NCBI GenBank assembly: GCA_028293125.1 | Contig: JAQGPJ010000041.1 | Coordinates: 62,001-126,000, forward strand | Direction of reading: 5' to 3' | DNA from: Verrucomicrobiales bacterium | GTDB lineage: Bacteria > Verrucomicrobiota > Verrucomicrobiia > Verrucomicrobiales > V1-33 | DNA length: 64,000 nucleotides | Shown: positions 17,961 to 28,080 of the stretch, one piece after another | Numbering within the stretch: position 1 is the first letter of the stretch | Layout: each line of letters opens with the position of its first letter | Translations under genes and position numbers: made by a program | The notes under the pieces: model-generated | What the model was told of the DNA's origin: nothing | What the model saw: only the letters and a program-made list of their open reading frames with translations | The model's database searches: none

Positions 17961-19781
17961 ATGTCCGACATCGCAGGCATTGACCTTGGCACCACCCAGT
18001 CACTGATCGGCGTGGTGGAGGCCGGCTTTCCCATTCTTCTGGCGGATGAATCCGGGAGCCGGCTGACTCCGTCGGCGGTTTATTTCGGACCGGAGGGCGC
18101 GGAGCCCGTAGTGGGACGGAATGCCCTGCGCCGCCGGCTGGCGGAGCCCTCCCGCACCGTGGTCTCCATCAAACGCCTGATCGGCCGCCGGGCCGGGGAA
18201 TCCGAGGAGACCAATGAAATGCCCTATCCTGTCCGCCCGGGAGCGGACGGACGGCTGGGCGTGCCCATGGATGGCCGCCAGTGGTCGCCGGTGGAGATTT
18301 CAGCGGAAATCCTGCGGCATCTCAAGGCCGTGGCCGAACGCGCTCTGGAGCGCCCGGTGACCCGCGCAGTGATCACCGTGCCCGCCTATTTCAACGATGC
18401 CCAACGGCAGGCCACCCGTCAGGCCGGAGCCTTGGCGGGCTTCACGGTGGAGCGCATCCTGAACGAGCCCACCGCCGCCGCTCTGGCGTTCGGGCTGGAC
18501 AAGCTGGCGTCCCAATCAAAAATCGCCATCTACGATTTGGGGGGCGGCACCTTCGATATTTCGATCCTCGAACTGAATGAGGGCGTGTTTCAAGTGCTGG
18601 CCACCCACGGCGACACCCGCCTTGGCGGCGACGATCTGGACCGCACCTTGGCCGGCTGGCTGGCCCGGCAGGCTTTTCCGGAGACCGCTCTGGGGCAGCT
18701 GCCGCTGGAAACCCAAGTCCGCCTGCATGAGGCCGCCATCCAAGCCAAACACGCTCTTTCCTTTGCGGAAACCACGGAGGTTCAGCTGCCCTTCCTCAAA
18801 GGGACGGAAAGTTTTGTGCAAACCGTGACCCGCACAGAATTCGAGGCTCTGGCCCGCCCCATTGTGGACCGGACGCGGGCCCTGTGCCGGCAGGCGCTGG
18901 CGGATGCCGGACTCTTTCCCTCCGACCTCAGCGCCGCCGTGCTGGTGGGAGGCAGCACCCGCATTCCTTTGGTCCGCCGCACCGCGCAGGAGATCTTCGG
19001 CCGGGAGCCGGACACCAGTCAGCATCCGGACGAAACCGTGGCCCTGGGGGCGGTCATTCAGGCCGGTATTCTGGCGGGGGCCATGCGGCAGGTGGTGCTG
19101 CTGGATGTGACTCCTCTTTCGCTGGGCATGGAGACCTTCGGCGGTCTCATGAATGTGATTCTGCCCCGCAACACCACTATCCCCGCCCGCGCCGGCGAGA
19201 TGTTCACCAACGCCGTGGCCGGCCAGAACTCCATGCGCATCCGCGTGCTGCAGGGCGAGCGCGAGATGGCGCGTGACAATTGGGAGTTGGGGCAGTTTGA
19301 AGTGGAGTTCGAGCCCGGCCCCAAGGCCAGCGCCCGCGTGGGCGTGCAGTTCGAAATCGACGCTGACGGCATTCTCAAAGTGCTGGCCCGCGACACCAAA
19401 ACCAACACCGACCGCATTCTGGAGATCACCCACGCCGCTGTCGACGTGGAGGACGCGCGGGTGGAGCGGATGATCGCCGAATCCGTGGACCACGCCTTTG
19501 AGGACATGACCGAACGCCAACGCACGGAGGCCAACCTGAAAGCCCAGGAACTGCTCGCCGCGCTGGATGCGGCCCTGCCCCAGGCGGGCGATGCGCTGGA
19601 TGGGGCTACCCGGCAGGAGATTGACGCCGCGGCGGCGGAAGTACGGGCGGCTCTGACGGGACTGGAGCTGGCACGGCTCAAATCCGCCAACCAGCGGCTG
19701 GATCTGGCCACGGAATCCTTGGCCGCCATTTTGGTGGAGCGTGCCATGGAGGCCGCCCTGAGCCGGCGCGGAGTGCTTTGA
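17961..19781 (+). CDS. Hsp70-family chaperone (DnaK/HscA paralogue)
   Basis: 606 residues from the ATG at 17961 ([20 protein letters not shown]). The actin-like ATPase domain (1 to about 375) has the phosphate-1 loop GIDLGTTQS, the [14 protein letters not shown] phosphate-2 loop near residue 189 and the [13 protein letters not shown] adenosine motif near 327. The substrate-binding domain starts after the linker [18 protein letters not shown] and is followed by a helical lid. The protein is shorter than DnaK (about 640) and lacks the C-terminal EEV-like tail, resembling HscA-type paralogues. No dnaJ, grpE or isc genes are adjacent, so it is an extra Hsp70 of unknown client. Confidence 0.9.
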   Translation: MSDIAGIDLGTTQSLIGVVEAGFPILLADESGSRLTPSAVYFGPEGAEPVVGRNALRRRLAEPSRTVVSIKRLIGRRAGESEETNEMPYPVRPGADGRLGVPMDGRQWSPVEISAEILRHLKAVAERALERPVTRAVITVPAYFNDAQRQATRQAGALAGFTVERILNEPTAAALAFGLDKLASQSKIAIYDLGGGTFDISILELNEGVFQVLATHGDTRLGGDDLDRTLAGWLARQAFPETALGQLPLETQVRLHEAAIQAKHALSFAETTEVQLPFLKGTESFVQTVTRTEFEALARPIVDRTRALCRQALADAGLFPSDLSAAVLVGGSTRIPLVRRTAQEIFGREPDTSQHPDETVALGAVIQAGILAGAMRQVVLLDVTPLSLGMETFGGLMNVILPRNTTIPARAGEMFTNAVAGQNSMRIRVLQGEREMARDNWELGQFEVEFEPGPKASARVGVQFEIDADGILKVLARDTKTNTDRILEITHAAVDVEDARVERMIAESVDHAFEDMTERQRTEANLKAQELLAALDAALPQAGDALDGATRQEIDAAAAEVRAALTGLELARLKSANQRLDLATESLAAILVERAMEAALSRRGVL

Positions 19782-19921
19782 ACCCCGGTGTGTTTCTGCA
19801 GGTCCGGTCCGTGCTTGCGTAGACGGCGGTGCCAATTGGAGGATTCTTTCACGAAACTGTTACCCTTCCCACCTCGTAATTGGCCGTTCAGACGTTTTCG
19901 TCCGAATCCAAGCCACCCATT

Positions 19922-21313
19922 ATGTCCTCCACTGTCACCTCCCGCCGCAGCTTCCTCCGTGCCTCCGTTCTCAGCTCCGCGGTGTTCGGATCGGAGCGTG
20001 CTCTGACGGCGGCTGAAACCCGCCAGTCATCCCTGCACCAGGGAAGCGCCAAAAACGTGATCTTCATGGTCAGCGACGGCATGAACCATGGGGCGCTGTC
20101 ACTTGCCAAACAATACCACACCCTCGTCCATCAGAAGGAGACCAACTGGATACGGATGTACCGCGAGCGGCCGATCGTCCGCAGCCTGGTGGAGACCTTT
20201 TCCGCCAATAGCTGCGTCACTGACTCCGCCGCCGCCGCCAGCGCCTGGGGCGGGGGCGTGCGGGTGAACAACGGCTCCCTCAACGTGGTGCCGGGCACTG
20301 CCACCCCTATTCGCACCCTTCAGGAAAAGGTCCACCAGTCAGGGCGCAAAATGGGGCTGGTCACCACCGCCACCATCACCCACGCCACTCCCGCCGGCTT
20401 TGCGGTGGCCATCAACGATCGCGGCAAGGAGGAGGACATCGCCCGCCAGTATCTCGAACGCCGCGTCGATGTGCTGCTGGGCGGAGGGCAGAAATTCTTC
20501 AGCCCCGCTCTTCTCAGGGATTACTCGGCCGCCGGATATGAACTGGCCGGCAGCCGGGATACTCTGCTGGGTATGCAGCACGACGCCGCCACCCCGCTGC
20601 TCGGGATCTTCACGGAAGGCTACCTGCCCATGAGCATCGACCGGGACAACGTTCCGGCTCTCCAGCAGCAGGTGCCCACTCTGTCCGAAATGGCACAGAC
20701 CGCGCTGAGCCGGCTCAGCCGCGCCCCGGAGGGCTTCTTCCTGATGATTGAAGGTGCCCGCATCGACCACGCCGGCCACGCCAACGATGCCGCCGCCAGC
20801 GTGCATGACCAGCTGGCCTTCGACGACGCCATCGGCGTGGCCTTCGAGTTTGTGGACCGGAATCCCGACACCCTGCTCATCATCACCACCGACCACGGCT
20901 GCGGCGGCATTCAGATGAACGGGGTCAGCGGATCCGCCGATCAGGGTTTCGCCCCCGGCATCTACAATGCCAGCTCGCTTTATTTCGACCGCCTGCGCGG
21001 CTTCAACCGCTCCATCGAGTGGATGAAGCAGAACGGCGTCAGCGGCCTGAGCGGCCCCAAACTGGCGGAAAGCCTGCAGCAGTTCACAGGCATCGCCCTC
21101 ACCGAGCAGCAGGTGAAGGACGCACAGGGCTTGAAATCCGGTGTGGCGGATATTTTTAAAGCCCACACCGGCATCGGCTGGACCAGCGGCAACCACACCG
21201 GGGAACTGGTGGAGTTTTGCGCCTTCGGCCCCGGCAGCCAGCGTTTCCCGGCGTTTCAGGAGAACCGCAGCATCCACGCCCAGCTGCTTCAGGCGATGGA
21301 GATCAGTGCCTGA
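19922..21313 (+). CDS. Tat-exported alkaline phosphatase
   Basis: 463 residues from the ATG at 19922. The N-terminus has a twin-arginine motif (SRRSFLRAS) followed by a hydrophobic stretch, so it should be exported folded. Alkaline phosphatase motifs are in order: IFMVSDGMNHG (metal site, about residue 50), CVTDSAAAASAWGGG containing the nucleophilic serine near 102, IEGARIDHAGHAND and TTDHGCGG with zinc ligands, and a late HTGE histidine. It hydrolyses phosphate monoesters in the periplasm or outside. It stands alone, with no pho regulator visible nearby. Confidence 0.92.
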   Translation: MSSTVTSRRSFLRASVLSSAVFGSERALTAAETRQSSLHQGSAKNVIFMVSDGMNHGALSLAKQYHTLVHQKETNWIRMYRERPIVRSLVETFSANSCVTDSAAAASAWGGGVRVNNGSLNVVPGTATPIRTLQEKVHQSGRKMGLVTTATITHATPAGFAVAINDRGKEEDIARQYLERRVDVLLGGGQKFFSPALLRDYSAAGYELAGSRDTLLGMQHDAATPLLGIFTEGYLPMSIDRDNVPALQQQVPTLSEMAQTALSRLSRAPEGFFLMIEGARIDHAGHANDAAASVHDQLAFDDAIGVAFEFVDRNPDTLLIITTDHGCGGIQMNGVSGSADQGFAPGIYNASSLYFDRLRGFNRSIEWMKQNGVSGLSGPKLAESLQQFTGIALTEQQVKDAQGLKSGVADIFKAHTGIGWTSGNHTGELVEFCAFGPGSQRFPAFQENRSIHAQLLQAMEISA

Positions 21314-21486
21314 TCCCGGACAGGATAAATATCAGTCATGATAAAACTCTCCAGCCGGGACAGCAAACCGTTGTCGATCATGCCGCGGTGGTAGATGGTG
21401 CTGACTTTGGGCTCCAGTCGGGTTAAGCATGGTGGGGTGGGATGTGGTCGGAGGCTGGCTTGTCCATAACCTGCGCGCAGGTCTTT

Positions 21487-22440
21487 TCAACCCTGCTTGG
21501 AGCCGCCGGAGACCGCCGGCGGATCAAACGCCATGCGGAAGCCCTGATTGGGCAGCGATCCGTGTTTGGCCATGGTGCCGTTGTCCAGCAGGTTGAAGGC
21601 GTGGCAGGTCCGGGCAGAGCACCACCAGGAGCCGCCCCGCGCGGAGGTCAGGGGCTGGTCCGATTTCTCCTCCACACCGGGCGGCAGATCGGAAACGAAT
21701 TCAAACACATTGCCGACCACATCATACAGCCCCCAGGCGTTTGGCGGAAAACTGCGGACGGGCGCGGTGAATTCCCAGCCGTCGGCTTTGGTGCTCCGGC
21801 CGTGGGTCACACCATCCCAGGTGTTGGCCTGTTTGGGATCGAAGTCCGGACCCCAAGGGAAATTCATGGCGCTTCCTGCGCGGGCCGCGGTTTCCCATTC
21901 CGCCTGGGTGGGCAGACGTCCTCCGGCCCAGCGGGCGTAGGCTTCCGCATCCGCCGCGCTGATGCAGGTCACGGGGTGCTGAGGCAGCGATTTCACCGCC
22001 TCCGGACCGTCCGGCCCCTGCGGAAAACGCCAGCAGGCACCGGGCGTGTCCATCCATTTCCACTCCGGCAGGCCATACCGGAAAATATGCGCCGATCCGC
22101 GCCGCTCGGCGTCGGTTTTGTAACCGGTGGCGGCCACAAATTCCGCGAACTGTTCATTGGTGGTCTCCGCGTCCGCGATCCAGAAGGCCGCCAGCCAGAC
22201 GGTGCGCCGGGGATTGGTGGGATGTCCCCTGCACCCCACCGTGTATTCCCCGCCCGGCACGGTGATCAGCCGGTGGCCATGCGGTCCGGGCTCAGTGGCG
22301 GCGGGAGATTTTGCGTTGGCATTTCCGCTGCCGCCACGGGCAAGGGGCGTTCCCTCCGCCGCTTTTGCGGACCATAAGACCTCCGCCGGCGGCACCATGG
22401 CCATCACCGCCAGCAGCAATGGAAAAAACGGTGGGCGCAT
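21487..22440 (-). CDS. Formylglycine-generating-enzyme-like (SUMF1) exported protein
   Basis: 317 residues from the ATG at 22440, which begins a signal peptide (MRPPFFPLLLAVMAMV). SUMF1 hallmarks are present: VPGGEYTVG, NEQFAEFVAATGY, HPVTCISAADAEAYARWAGG, RLPTQAEWE, GNVFEFVSD and a final NQGFRMAFD. RGGSWWCSARTCHAF carries two cysteines with C-x4-C spacing (C274, C279), the spacing of the copper-binding catalytic pair of true FGE; many SUMF1-fold proteins lack it. It may therefore oxidise the cysteine of type I sulfatases to formylglycine. No sulfatase gene is in the window. It lies 40 bases after another exported protein's gene and is probably cotranscribed. Confidence 0.83.
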   Translation of the reverse strand: MRPPFFPLLLAVMAMVPPAEVLWSAKAAEGTPLARGGSGNANAKSPAATEPGPHGHRLITVPGGEYTVGCRGHPTNPRRTVWLAAFWIADAETTNEQFAEFVAATGYKTDAERRGSAHIFRYGLPEWKWMDTPGACWRFPQGPDGPEAVKSLPQHPVTCISAADAEAYARWAGGRLPTQAEWETAARAGSAMNFPWGPDFDPKQANTWDGVTHGRSTKADGWEFTAPVRSFPPNAWGLYDVVGNVFEFVSDLPPGVEEKSDQPLTSARGGSWWCSARTCHAFNLLDNGTMAKHGSLPNQGFRMAFDPPAVSGGSKQG

Positions 22441-22480
22441 GGCGGGGCCGGCGGGGGTGTGACGTTGCCGGATGACCGGC

Positions 22481-23440
22481 TTACTTTTTCTCGCCACCGG
22501 CTGAGTAGGCTTTGGCCAAGTCCAAAATGGCGGTGCGGGTTTCCTCGGAGTAGGGAATCTGCACAGGCTCCCAAGCCATGTAGGTGACTTTGTGGATGGG
22601 GTCGAACTTCACGTTCTCCTTGTCCTCCTCCGGGATGTCGGCGGCGCTTTTGTATTTGGAAAGCGTCTCGTCATCCTTCCACCGGTCCTTCAGCAGTTTG
22701 CCATAGGTTTTCTCCAGACCGCTCTCCAGCATAGGTTTATACCCCGCCTTGCGCATGGACCGCACCAGCACCGCCAGGATGTCCCGCTGCGCCGCTTGGG
22801 CTTTGAAGAGTTTCTGTTTGCGATCCATTTCCTGCTGCCGCTCCGGGGTCAGGGTGTCCCATTCCTCACCCTCCTTCAGCGGCATCTCTGTCGAAACACC
22901 GGCTCCCTGCATCCCGTCCACCTGAGGCAGCGGAGCGGCGGGATCCTTTTCCACCGCCAGCAGCATGTCATGGATTTTCTCCTCCACCTTCATCAGCTGG
23001 GGAAAAACCTCCTTTGCATCCAGTTCCTCGATCATCGCCAGCAGCAGCGTGCTGTAGGAGGCGGGATCCACTCCGATAGGATCGATATCGATCTGATCCT
23101 TGGGAATGGACTTGTCCGGCGGCTGCGGTTTAGGCTTCCTCGCCAGATCCACCTTCTCCAGCCGGGCCGCGATGGCGGGGATAAGCTCCCCCCGGTTCTC
23201 TTTCATGGCCGCCATCCGGGGGGTGGAATACCCGGCCTCTCCGTGCATCAGCATGCGGAAGCCCGGAATCGGAGCCGGAAAAGGCAACTGCAGAGCATCG
23301 CACACCTGGCTGTAATCCCCCGGATACCTGAGGAAGTCGTCCAAGGACGTGCCCTTGTTCTGGGCCTGCACGGAGGATGGAACCACAGCGGCACTCCAGA
23401 CCGCCGCCAGCATGAGGGATAAAATCGGGCTGCTTCTCAT
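22481..23440 (-). CDS. Exported hypothetical protein
   Basis: 319 residues with a signal peptide (MRSSPILSLMLAAVWSAAVV). The mature protein is rich in charged residues and appears mostly helical, with a long region of K, E and Q between about 150 and 250. No known domain, metal site or enzyme motif is recognised. It is upstream of the SUMF1-type gene on the same strand with a 40-base gap, so the two probably form one transcription unit; whether they share a role is unknown. Confidence 0.7.
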   Translation of the reverse strand: MRSSPILSLMLAAVWSAAVVPSSVQAQNKGTSLDDFLRYPGDYSQVCDALQLPFPAPIPGFRMLMHGEAGYSTPRMAAMKENRGELIPAIAARLEKVDLARKPKPQPPDKSIPKDQIDIDPIGVDPASYSTLLLAMIEELDAKEVFPQLMKVEEKIHDMLLAVEKDPAAPLPQVDGMQGAGVSTEMPLKEGEEWDTLTPERQQEMDRKQKLFKAQAAQRDILAVLVRSMRKAGYKPMLESGLEKTYGKLLKDRWKDDETLSKYKSAADIPEEDKENVKFDPIHKVTYMAWEPVQIPYSEETRTAILDLAKAYSAGGEKK

Positions 23441-23655
23441 CCGTCAAATCAATACCACCCCGGCCCGGTCCGCCATAACGAAATCAGCACGGGTTTCAGC
23501 GGGATTTTCCCTCATCGGAAGGAGCATTGTCCATCGTATGGCGGAAAATGACAGCCTTGATCTGTATCCATTCAAAGCCTCCCTGACCCTTGGCCGGGAC
23601 GTTCACGCACCGTATGTATGGCGTGGTTTGAAATGGTCCCAAATTCTGTATTTTA

Positions 23656-24069
23656 CTATTCCTCCACCACCGGACTGGTGGCGTTCCGTTTGACGTCCTC
23701 CAGAAAAGCCTCCATCAGCCGGCGGTCGCGCTTGGTGGGGCGCAGGAGCGGGCTGGCGGCGAGGTTGAGGGCGTGCTCCTGGCGGCGTAGGCGGGCTTTC
23801 TCATATTCGGCGGACGGCGTCAGGTCCTCCAAATACTGGGCCACCAGCTTGCCGGCGACCCGTTTTTCCAGCAGGGTGGTCACGCGGACGGTTTTCACCA
23901 GATCGTCCGTGTGGATGGTGATGAGATCTCCCGGACGGATCTCCCGTCCGGCTTTGACGGGCTGGCCGCCCATTTCCACACGGCCCAGACGGCAGGCGTC
24001 CACCGCGTCGGGACGGGTTTTGAACAGGCGCACGGCCCAGAGGTATTTATCGATTCGGACTGATTCCAT
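23656..24069 (-). CDS. S4-domain RNA-binding protein, Hsp15-like
   Basis: 137 residues. The N-terminal half is an S4 domain: RIDKYLWAVRLFKTRPDAVD, then GRVEMGGQPVKAGREIRPGD. This is the pattern of heat-shock protein 15 (HslR), which binds stalled 50S subunits carrying a nascent peptidyl-tRNA. The C-terminal half is basic and also Hsp15-like (PTKRDRRLMEAFLED). The length agrees with the E. coli protein (133). It is a single gene; the ribosome-rescue role is inferred from the family. Confidence 0.85.
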   Translation of the reverse strand: MESVRIDKYLWAVRLFKTRPDAVDACRLGRVEMGGQPVKAGREIRPGDLITIHTDDLVKTVRVTTLLEKRVAGKLVAQYLEDLTPSAEYEKARLRRQEHALNLAASPLLRPTKRDRRLMEAFLEDVKRNATSPVVEE

Positions 24070-24197
24070 GGGGTGTGGTCATTCATCCATCGGTGATGAA
24101 AAACAGGTCTCCTCACCGGTGCGCGAAAAACCCGGCGGGGCCGCTGCGGGCGGCCTCCGCCGGGTCGGTCAATTCAATTTACGTCCGCCGGAGCGGT

Positions 24198-25517
24198 TCA
24201 GGCGATGAAATCGTTGAGCAGATTTTCGAGCATTTCCTGGCGGCCGCTCTGGGCGAGATTCACCTCGTCAAGGGTAAGGACGTGCTTCTCCAATTCGGCG
24301 AACCCAATGGTGCCGGCCTCGATCTGAGCCCCGATACCGCTGTCGAAGCTGCTGTAGCGGGTCTTCACAAAGTCCCCCAGCCGACCGTCCTCCACGATTT
24401 TGTGGGCGGCCTTCAGCCCGCGGGCGAAGGCGTCCATGCCGCCGATGTGGGCGTGGAAGAGGTCCTCGGGGTCGAAGGACTCGCGGCGCACCTTGGCGTC
24501 GAAGTTCAGACCGCCGGTGGTGAAGCCGCCCATTCTCAGAAGCACCAGCATGATCTGGGTGGTCATGTAGATGTTGGTCGGGAACTGGTCGGTGTCCCAC
24601 CCGATCAGCTCGTCGCCGGCATTGGCGTCGATCGATCCCAAAGCGCCCGCGGCGGCGGCGACGGTCAGCTCGTGCTGCACGGTGTGGCCGGCCAGGGTGG
24701 CGTGGTTGGTCTCGATGTTCAGCTTGAAGTGCTCCAGCAGGCCGTACTCGCGCAGGAAGTTCAGACAGGCGGCAGAGTCGCTGTCGTACTGGTGCGTGGA
24801 GGGCTCACGGGGCTTGGGCTCGATGTAGAACTGGCCGGTGAAGCCGATGGCCTTGGCGTGGTCCACGGCCATGTGCAGCAGTTTGGCCAAGTGGTCCAAC
24901 TCGCGCTTCATGTTGGTGTTCAGCAGCGTGGAATAGCCTTCGCGGCCGCCCCAGAAGGTGTAGCCTTGACCGCCCAGCTTGAGGGTGGTCTCGAGGGCCT
25001 TCTTCACCTGCGCAGCGGCGTAGGCGAAGACATCGGCGCTGGGGCTGGTGCCGGCACCCTGATTGTAGCGGGGGTGGGCGAAGAGGCAGGCAGTGCCCCA
25101 GAGGAGGCGGATGCCGGTCTTGTTCTGCAGTTCCAGCAGGTGGTCGGAGACGGCGTCCAGGGCGGCGTTGCTGGCCTTCAGGGAATCCAGCTCGGGGGAG
25201 ACGTCGCGGTCGTGGAAGCAGTAGTAGTCGATGCCCAGTTTGCCGGCGAACTCGAAGCAGGCGTCGGCCACGCGGCAGGCGTTTTCGACGGTGTTGGTGC
25301 GGTCATCCCAGGGACGGATGGCGGTGCCGGCGCCGAAGGGATCGGAAAGCTGGTTCTTCATCGCATGCCAGTAGGCGATGGCAAAGCGGAAATGATCCCG
25401 CATTTTTTTGGAGCCGACCACCTCGTCCGCATTGTAGTGACGGAAGGCGAGGGGGTTTTTTGAGGTTGGGCCTTCGTAGGCGATCTTGCTGATCTTTGGG
25501 AAATATTCCGGAGTCAT
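24198..25517 (-). CDS. xylA: Xylose isomerase
   Basis: 439 residues from the ATG at 25517 ([16 protein letters not shown]), the usual start for class II xylose isomerases. Active-site motifs are present: YYCFHDRDV with the catalytic histidine, [31 protein letters not shown] and the metal-binding [29 protein letters not shown] and [12 protein letters not shown] segments. It converts D-xylose to D-xylulose in the cytoplasm. No xylulokinase gene is next to it; the XylR-type regulator at 7516 may control it. A 12-base direct repeat flanks the start codon (25494-25505 and 25528-25539). Confidence 0.97.
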   Translation of the reverse strand: MTPEYFPKISKIAYEGPTSKNPLAFRHYNADEVVGSKKMRDHFRFAIAYWHAMKNQLSDPFGAGTAIRPWDDRTNTVENACRVADACFEFAGKLGIDYYCFHDRDVSPELDSLKASNAALDAVSDHLLELQNKTGIRLLWGTACLFAHPRYNQGAGTSPSADVFAYAAAQVKKALETTLKLGGQGYTFWGGREGYSTLLNTNMKRELDHLAKLLHMAVDHAKAIGFTGQFYIEPKPREPSTHQYDSDSAACLNFLREYGLLEHFKLNIETNHATLAGHTVQHELTVAAAAGALGSIDANAGDELIGWDTDQFPTNIYMTTQIMLVLLRMGGFTTGGLNFDAKVRRESFDPEDLFHAHIGGMDAFARGLKAAHKIVEDGRLGDFVKTRYSSFDSGIGAQIEAGTIGFAELEKHVLTLDEVNLAQSGRQEMLENLLNDFIA

Positions 25518-25722
25518 GGGAGGCGCACTTTGGGAAATACCCCACCTGCTGGCAAGCAAAGATTTGATATGTATTCGCGTCCATTTCTGTGAGATTTCCT
25601 GCTTTTTCGACGTTGGAGCGGAGACGGGCATTCCGCGATAAGACCGCCGTCCCCGGTCTGTATCCGGGAATCAGCCCCGCCCCCGCCCCTCATTCCCTTC
25701 TCAGGCTACTGTAATTGTTCCC

Positions 25723-26766
25723 ATGACCGTCCATTTCCTCCCCGCCCTTCCCGTTGTTCTCGCTCTGACAAGCCTTCTTTCCCCCACCGGCCGTATGCAT
25801 GCCGCGGAGGACACGGCGAAGCCCGCCGCCAAACCTTCCGGCATGCTGCTGGTGGCCAACAAGGGGGACCAGACCCTTTCCATCATCGATCCCGCGACCA
25901 ACAAGCAGACCGCAGCCATCGCCGAAAACGGCAACACCGGCCACGAGGTCGCCGCCTCCACGGACGGCAAGCTGGCCTACGTGCCCATCTACGGTGACTC
26001 CGGCGTGGGCAAGGCCGGATCCGACGGCACGCTGATGCGCATCATCGATCTCCAGAAACAGACCATCACCGGCACCGTCGATTTCGGCAAGGGCCTGCGC
26101 CCGCACTGCCCGATCGTGTGTGCCAAAACCGGCCTGCTGTATGTGACCACGGAACTGGAGAACTCCGTCACCGTGATCGATCCGCGCACGCAGAAAATCC
26201 TCGGCTCCATTCCCACCGGCAAGGCGGAGTCGCACATGCTGATTGTCTCCCATGACGGCAGGCGCGGCTACACGGCCAACGTGGAGTCCGGCACCGTCTC
26301 GGTCCTGGATCTGGAGGCTCGGACACTGATCAAAACGATTCCGGTGTCCCACCGCACACAGCGCATCGCCATTTCCAAGGACGACAAGCTGGTCTTCACC
26401 GCCGATCAGGTGAATCCGCAGATCGTGGTCATCGACACCGGAGCCAACGCCGTCAAAACCCGTATCCCTCTGCCCGACTTCGGCTACGGCATGTCCGCGA
26501 CCCCGGACGGCAAGTCCCTGTTGGTGGCCATGAACAACACCTGCAAACTCGGACTGGTCAATCTGGAGACCCTGAAGTTCGAGAAGGATCTGGAACTTCC
26601 CAAGGCCCCTCAGTTTGTCCTGACCCGCCCGGATGGTGCCGTGGCCTATGTATCCTGTGACGCGTCCGCCAAAGTCGCCGCAGTGGACCTTAAAACCTGG
26701 ACGGTCGCCAGCCTGATCGAGGCCGGCAAGACCGCTGACGGTCTGGCCTGGGCGGCGACTGAATGA
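25723..26766 (+). CDS. Exported YVTN-family beta-propeller protein
   Basis: 347 residues with a signal peptide (MTVHFLPALPVVLALTSLLS). Seven or so repeats of about 42 residues follow, each of the form LLVANKGDQTLSIIDPATNK, LYVTTELENSVTVIDPRTQK or GYTANVESGTVSVLDLEART, the YVTN type of beta-propeller. These are common in surface layers and as quinoprotein-like folds, but no PQQ or haem site can be seen. A binding or scaffold role is most likely. The IS630 element is inserted 38 bases after the stop and may have separated the gene from its terminator. Confidence 0.83.
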   Translation: MTVHFLPALPVVLALTSLLSPTGRMHAAEDTAKPAAKPSGMLLVANKGDQTLSIIDPATNKQTAAIAENGNTGHEVAASTDGKLAYVPIYGDSGVGKAGSDGTLMRIIDLQKQTITGTVDFGKGLRPHCPIVCAKTGLLYVTTELENSVTVIDPRTQKILGSIPTGKAESHMLIVSHDGRRGYTANVESGTVSVLDLEARTLIKTIPVSHRTQRIAISKDDKLVFTADQVNPQIVVIDTGANAVKTRIPLPDFGYGMSATPDGKSLLVAMNNTCKLGLVNLETLKFEKDLELPKAPQFVLTRPDGAVAYVSCDASAKVAAVDLKTWTVASLIEAGKTADGLAWAATE

Positions 26767-26804
26767 TGCCGCCGCCGCTGGCCACGGGCATCTCGGGAAT
26801 CATA

Positions 26805-27950
26805 CCATTTCCTTATACTAATGTGACATTTGCGCTGGCGGCGAACTCCTGGGTTTTAAGAGCCATCCACGGCCTTCCGATCAGACTGAGCACGGATGCG
26901 GCGTCATCCCACCAGCGTTTGAGCGCCGGTGCCATGGCCCTGCGCAGCTGCCGCACAGTGGTGAACACCCTGTTGCCGATGCTGTCCCGGATCATGTCCC
27001 AGGCCTGCTCACAGGGATTGAGCTCCGGACTGTATGGGGGCAGGTCAAGGATGCGGACCCTGTCCGGAAGCCGCGGATCACCGTCCTTCAGATGGAACCC
27101 CGCCTGATCGCGGATCACCACATGCACGGCATCCGGAGCCGTGGCCGCAAGGTCCTTCAGATACACACGGTCCCATTCCTGATTCACGGAGGGAATATGC
27201 GCGAAGTGGGCCTGCCCGCCCGTGATGTCCAGGGAGCCATGCAGATAATCCCATTGATATTTGATCTGCCGGCTGACCACCGGACGCGCTCCTTTGAGCG
27301 CCCACAGCCGGCGCAGCTCCGTGTGCAGGCCGAAGCGCGCCTCATCCATCACCCACAGTTTCACCTTTGATCCGGCGGGCAGCTCCAGCACCTCCAGTTT
27401 TTGCACCAGCTCCTCTTTGAACTTTCCGACCGCCGCGGGATCCTTTTTGGAGTGCGCCGGCCGCGGTGCCAGCAGCACTCCTCCCGCTTTTTTTAGCCAT
27501 GACCACACGGTGTTATAGGGCCGCATCACTCCGTCCTTTCCCTCCAGCCACCGGCGGGCATCCTCCACCGTGATGAATTCCCCGGCCTCAAGCCTGCGGA
27601 TCAGCTCCGCGTGGATCTCCGGTGCCAGTCCGCGCGGCCCCTCCGCCCTGCGCCCCCTCACTCCCCGGGTGAGCAGGGCCTCAATACCGCCCTGGCGCAC
27701 TGCCGCGATCCAGCGGAAGAGATGCCCGCGGGCGATGCCGCAGAGATCCGCCACCTCCGCGGAGGTGTGTTTCCCCCGGGCCGCCAGCTTGACGGCCAGC
27801 AGACGGGTTTTGCGCCATCCGTCGCGTTCGGCGGCGTGCAGTTTGTCGATGACGGCGGTCACCTCCGGAAGGTCCAAATGAAGACGGGCTCTGGCCATGC
27901 CGGATTCTGCCACATCCACTGAAAAATGTCACCTTTTTACTTGGGGATGG
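26805..27950. mobile_element. IS630-family insertion sequence
   Basis: An element of 1146 bp flanked on both sides by TA (26803-26804 and 27951-27952), the target duplication of the IS630/Tc1 group. Imperfect terminal inverted repeats of about 27 bp (19 matches) start CCAT and end GTGACATTT. The single transposase frame is uninterrupted, so the copy may be active. It lies between the YVTN gene and the terminator of the aldolase/dehydrogenase gene, disrupting no gene. Confidence 0.88.
26813..27919 (-). CDS. IS630-family DDE transposase
   Basis: 368 residues if translation starts at the GTG at 27919, which has AGGTGA nine bases upstream; an ATG at 27898 would give 361. The first 120 residues are a helix-turn-helix/winged-helix DNA-binding region (SAEVADLCGIARGHLFRWI, then a second module with RWLEGKDGVMRPYNTVWSWL). 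The DDE catalytic domain has LWVMDEARFG (first D), VHVVIRDQAGFH (second D) and PPYSPELNPCEQAWDMIRD (E). It is a single-frame transposase, with its stop codon lying inside the left terminal repeat. Confidence 0.93.
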   Translation of the reverse strand: MDVAESGMARARLHLDLPEVTAVIDKLHAAERDGWRKTRLLAVKLAARGKHTSAEVADLCGIARGHLFRWIAAVRQGGIEALLTRGVRGRRAEGPRGLAPEIHAELIRRLEAGEFITVEDARRWLEGKDGVMRPYNTVWSWLKKAGGVLLAPRPAHSKKDPAAVGKFKEELVQKLEVLELPAGSKVKLWVMDEARFGLHTELRRLWALKGARPVVSRQIKYQWDYLHGSLDITGGQAHFAHIPSVNQEWDRVYLKDLAATAPDAVHVVIRDQAGFHLKDGDPRLPDRVRILDLPPYSPELNPCEQAWDMIRDSIGNRVFTTVRQLRRAMAPALKRWWDDAASVLSLIGRPWMALKTQEFAASANVTLV

Positions 27951-28003
27951 TATCACTCACCCACCGTTGAGCCGTGGGCGGAGTGTTTTTCTCAAAAACG
28001 AAA

Positions 28004-28034
28004 AGGGCGGTCAGCGCAGCACGCCGACCGCCCT
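28004..28034 (-). terminator. Rho-independent terminator of the aldolase/dehydrogenase gene
   Basis: Read on the minus strand, a 9-bp stem (28026-28034 with 28004-28012) is followed by TTTTCGTTTTT. It lies 47 bases after the stop codon at 28081. Confidence 0.82.
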
Positions 28035-28080
28035 CTCCTGGTTCCTTTGAAAACTAAAACAGGGAGAATGTCTCTCCGGA

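Noticed and set aside
24075-25463. Long plus-strand frame opposite xylA
   Set aside because: The text is glycine/valine-rich without motifs, while the other strand encodes a complete xylose isomerase.
27600-27922. Plus-strand frames inside the IS630 element
   Set aside because: They lie opposite the intact transposase and show no independent motifs.
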